A stretch of DNA of 64,000 nucleotides from assembly GCF_000242615.2 (NCBI RefSeq), contig NZ_KI912268.1:3170341-3234340 (forward strand). The letters run 5' to 3'. Under the pieces are notes generated by a model, which was not told the DNA's origin, did not search any database, and saw only the letters and a list, made by a program, of their open reading frames with translations. This document shows positions 63,786-64,000 of this stretch, one piece after another. Numbering within the stretch: the stretch's first letter is position 1; every line of letters starts with the position of its first letter. The DNA is from Holophaga foetida DSM 6591 (GTDB taxonomy: Bacteria > Acidobacteriota > Holophagae > Holophagales > Holophagaceae). A program made the translations under genes and the position numbers.

Positions 63786-64000
63786 TGTCAAGCGACATGA
63801 AAATTAACCCACCCGGCGACACGAATATTGACCCCCTTGTTGTATGAGCCCGTGGGGTGTCTGGAGCGTAGGCCGTAGGCCGAAGCGGAGGACACCCCAC
63901 TGGGTGCGGCTCAGGTGGTGGCCGCTGGCACCGGGGCCGGGACGATCCCGGCTCGGCGCTTCTCCCGCAGGCGGTAACTCTCGCCTTTGATGGTGATGAT
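63786..64000 (-). mobile_element. End of an IS21-family insertion sequence (cut by window edge)
   Basis: The element end is inferred at about 63786 (TGTCAAGCGACATGAAAATT). Two related direct units follow, GCGACATGAAAATTAACCC and GCGACACGAATATTGACCC, as in the multiple terminal repeats of IS21 elements. The istB end lies inside. The other end and transposase are outside the window. Confidence 0.7.
63911..64000 (-). CDS. istB: IS21 helper ATPase IstB, C-terminal fragment
   Basis: The last 29 codons read through the window edge as IITIKGESYRLREKRRAG followed by a short Pro/Ala tail and TGA. KG-x-SYRLREK is typical of the extreme C-terminus of IstB-type ATPases. The gene continues beyond 64000, so its integrity is unknown. 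Confidence 0.75.
   Translation of the reverse strand: MITIKGESYRLREKRRAGIVPAPVPAATT

Overview
The window is high-GC, densely packed bacterial DNA from a Gram-negative cell. It has TonB-dependent receptors, a phosphoheptose isomerase for LPS, periplasmic DsbD, and the complete mreBCD-mrdA-rodA wall-elongation set. The gene mix (sigma-54 regulator, UroD-type methyltransferase, B12 uptake, phloroglucinol-type hydrolase, pyruvate carboxylase) and the style of the intergenic repeats suggest an Acidobacteriota of the Holophaga/Geothrix type. That placement is an inference from gene content, not a database result. I saw no rRNA, tRNA or CRISPR array.

Layout. 0-5 kb: an AcoR-like sigma-54 activator faces a UroD-family methyltransferase gene and a secreted flavoprotein gene, with a good -24/-12 promoter and an upstream palindrome between them. 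5-13.2 kb: a B12 uptake locus on the minus strand. It holds btuD-btuC-btuF-btuB behind a cobalamin riboswitch, then a second, duplicated riboswitch-btuB-btuF unit without its own permease. 13.3-19.4 kb: a homocysteine methyltransferase/MTHFR fusion, a 14-TM MFS exporter, an XRE regulator, an IclR regulator and a LPP20-like secreted protein. 19.4-22.2 kb: a copper operon (copZ-csoR-copA plus a tiny coupled frame) with a recognisable CsoR operator. 22.3-26.2 kb: kdpD followed by a kdpE broken by a 5-nt deletion, with no kdpFABC, and a rhodanese-like protein lacking the catalytic Cys.

26.3-34.7 kb: rluD-lgt, a HIT-like protein, a DegT aminotransferase, a large composite palindrome, a PhlG-like/EthD-like operon, a second RluA-type synthase and a PstS-like binding protein. 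34.9-40.3 kb: mreB-mreC-mreD-mrdA-rodA. 40.4-44.1 kb: a SurA-N-like lipoprotein and two tandem MFS paralogs, each followed by a terminator. 44.1-51 kb: hslO-acyltransferase-queC, dsbD, an HD protein, and a QueD-like gene coupled to a polysaccharide deacetylase lipoprotein. 51-64 kb: ftsK, a membrane protein with a C-terminal haem c motif, gmhA, rsmB, pyruvate carboxylase, a Nudix hydrolase, a Rel/SpoT ppGpp enzyme, and the end of an IS21-type element cut by the window edge.

How it fits together. B12 acquisition is expanded and sits between two genes of methyl-group metabolism: the UroD-type methyltransferase and the Hcy methyltransferase/MTHFR. The PhlG-like hydrolase points to catabolism of polyhydroxylated aromatics. 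The strongest leads are the duplicated riboswitch-controlled B12 receptor cassettes, the PhlG/EthD operon, the copper operon whose operator is CsoR-like while its regulator has a Cys-His-His ligand set, the decaying kdpDE pair, and the nested palindrome at 29.9-30.2 kb.
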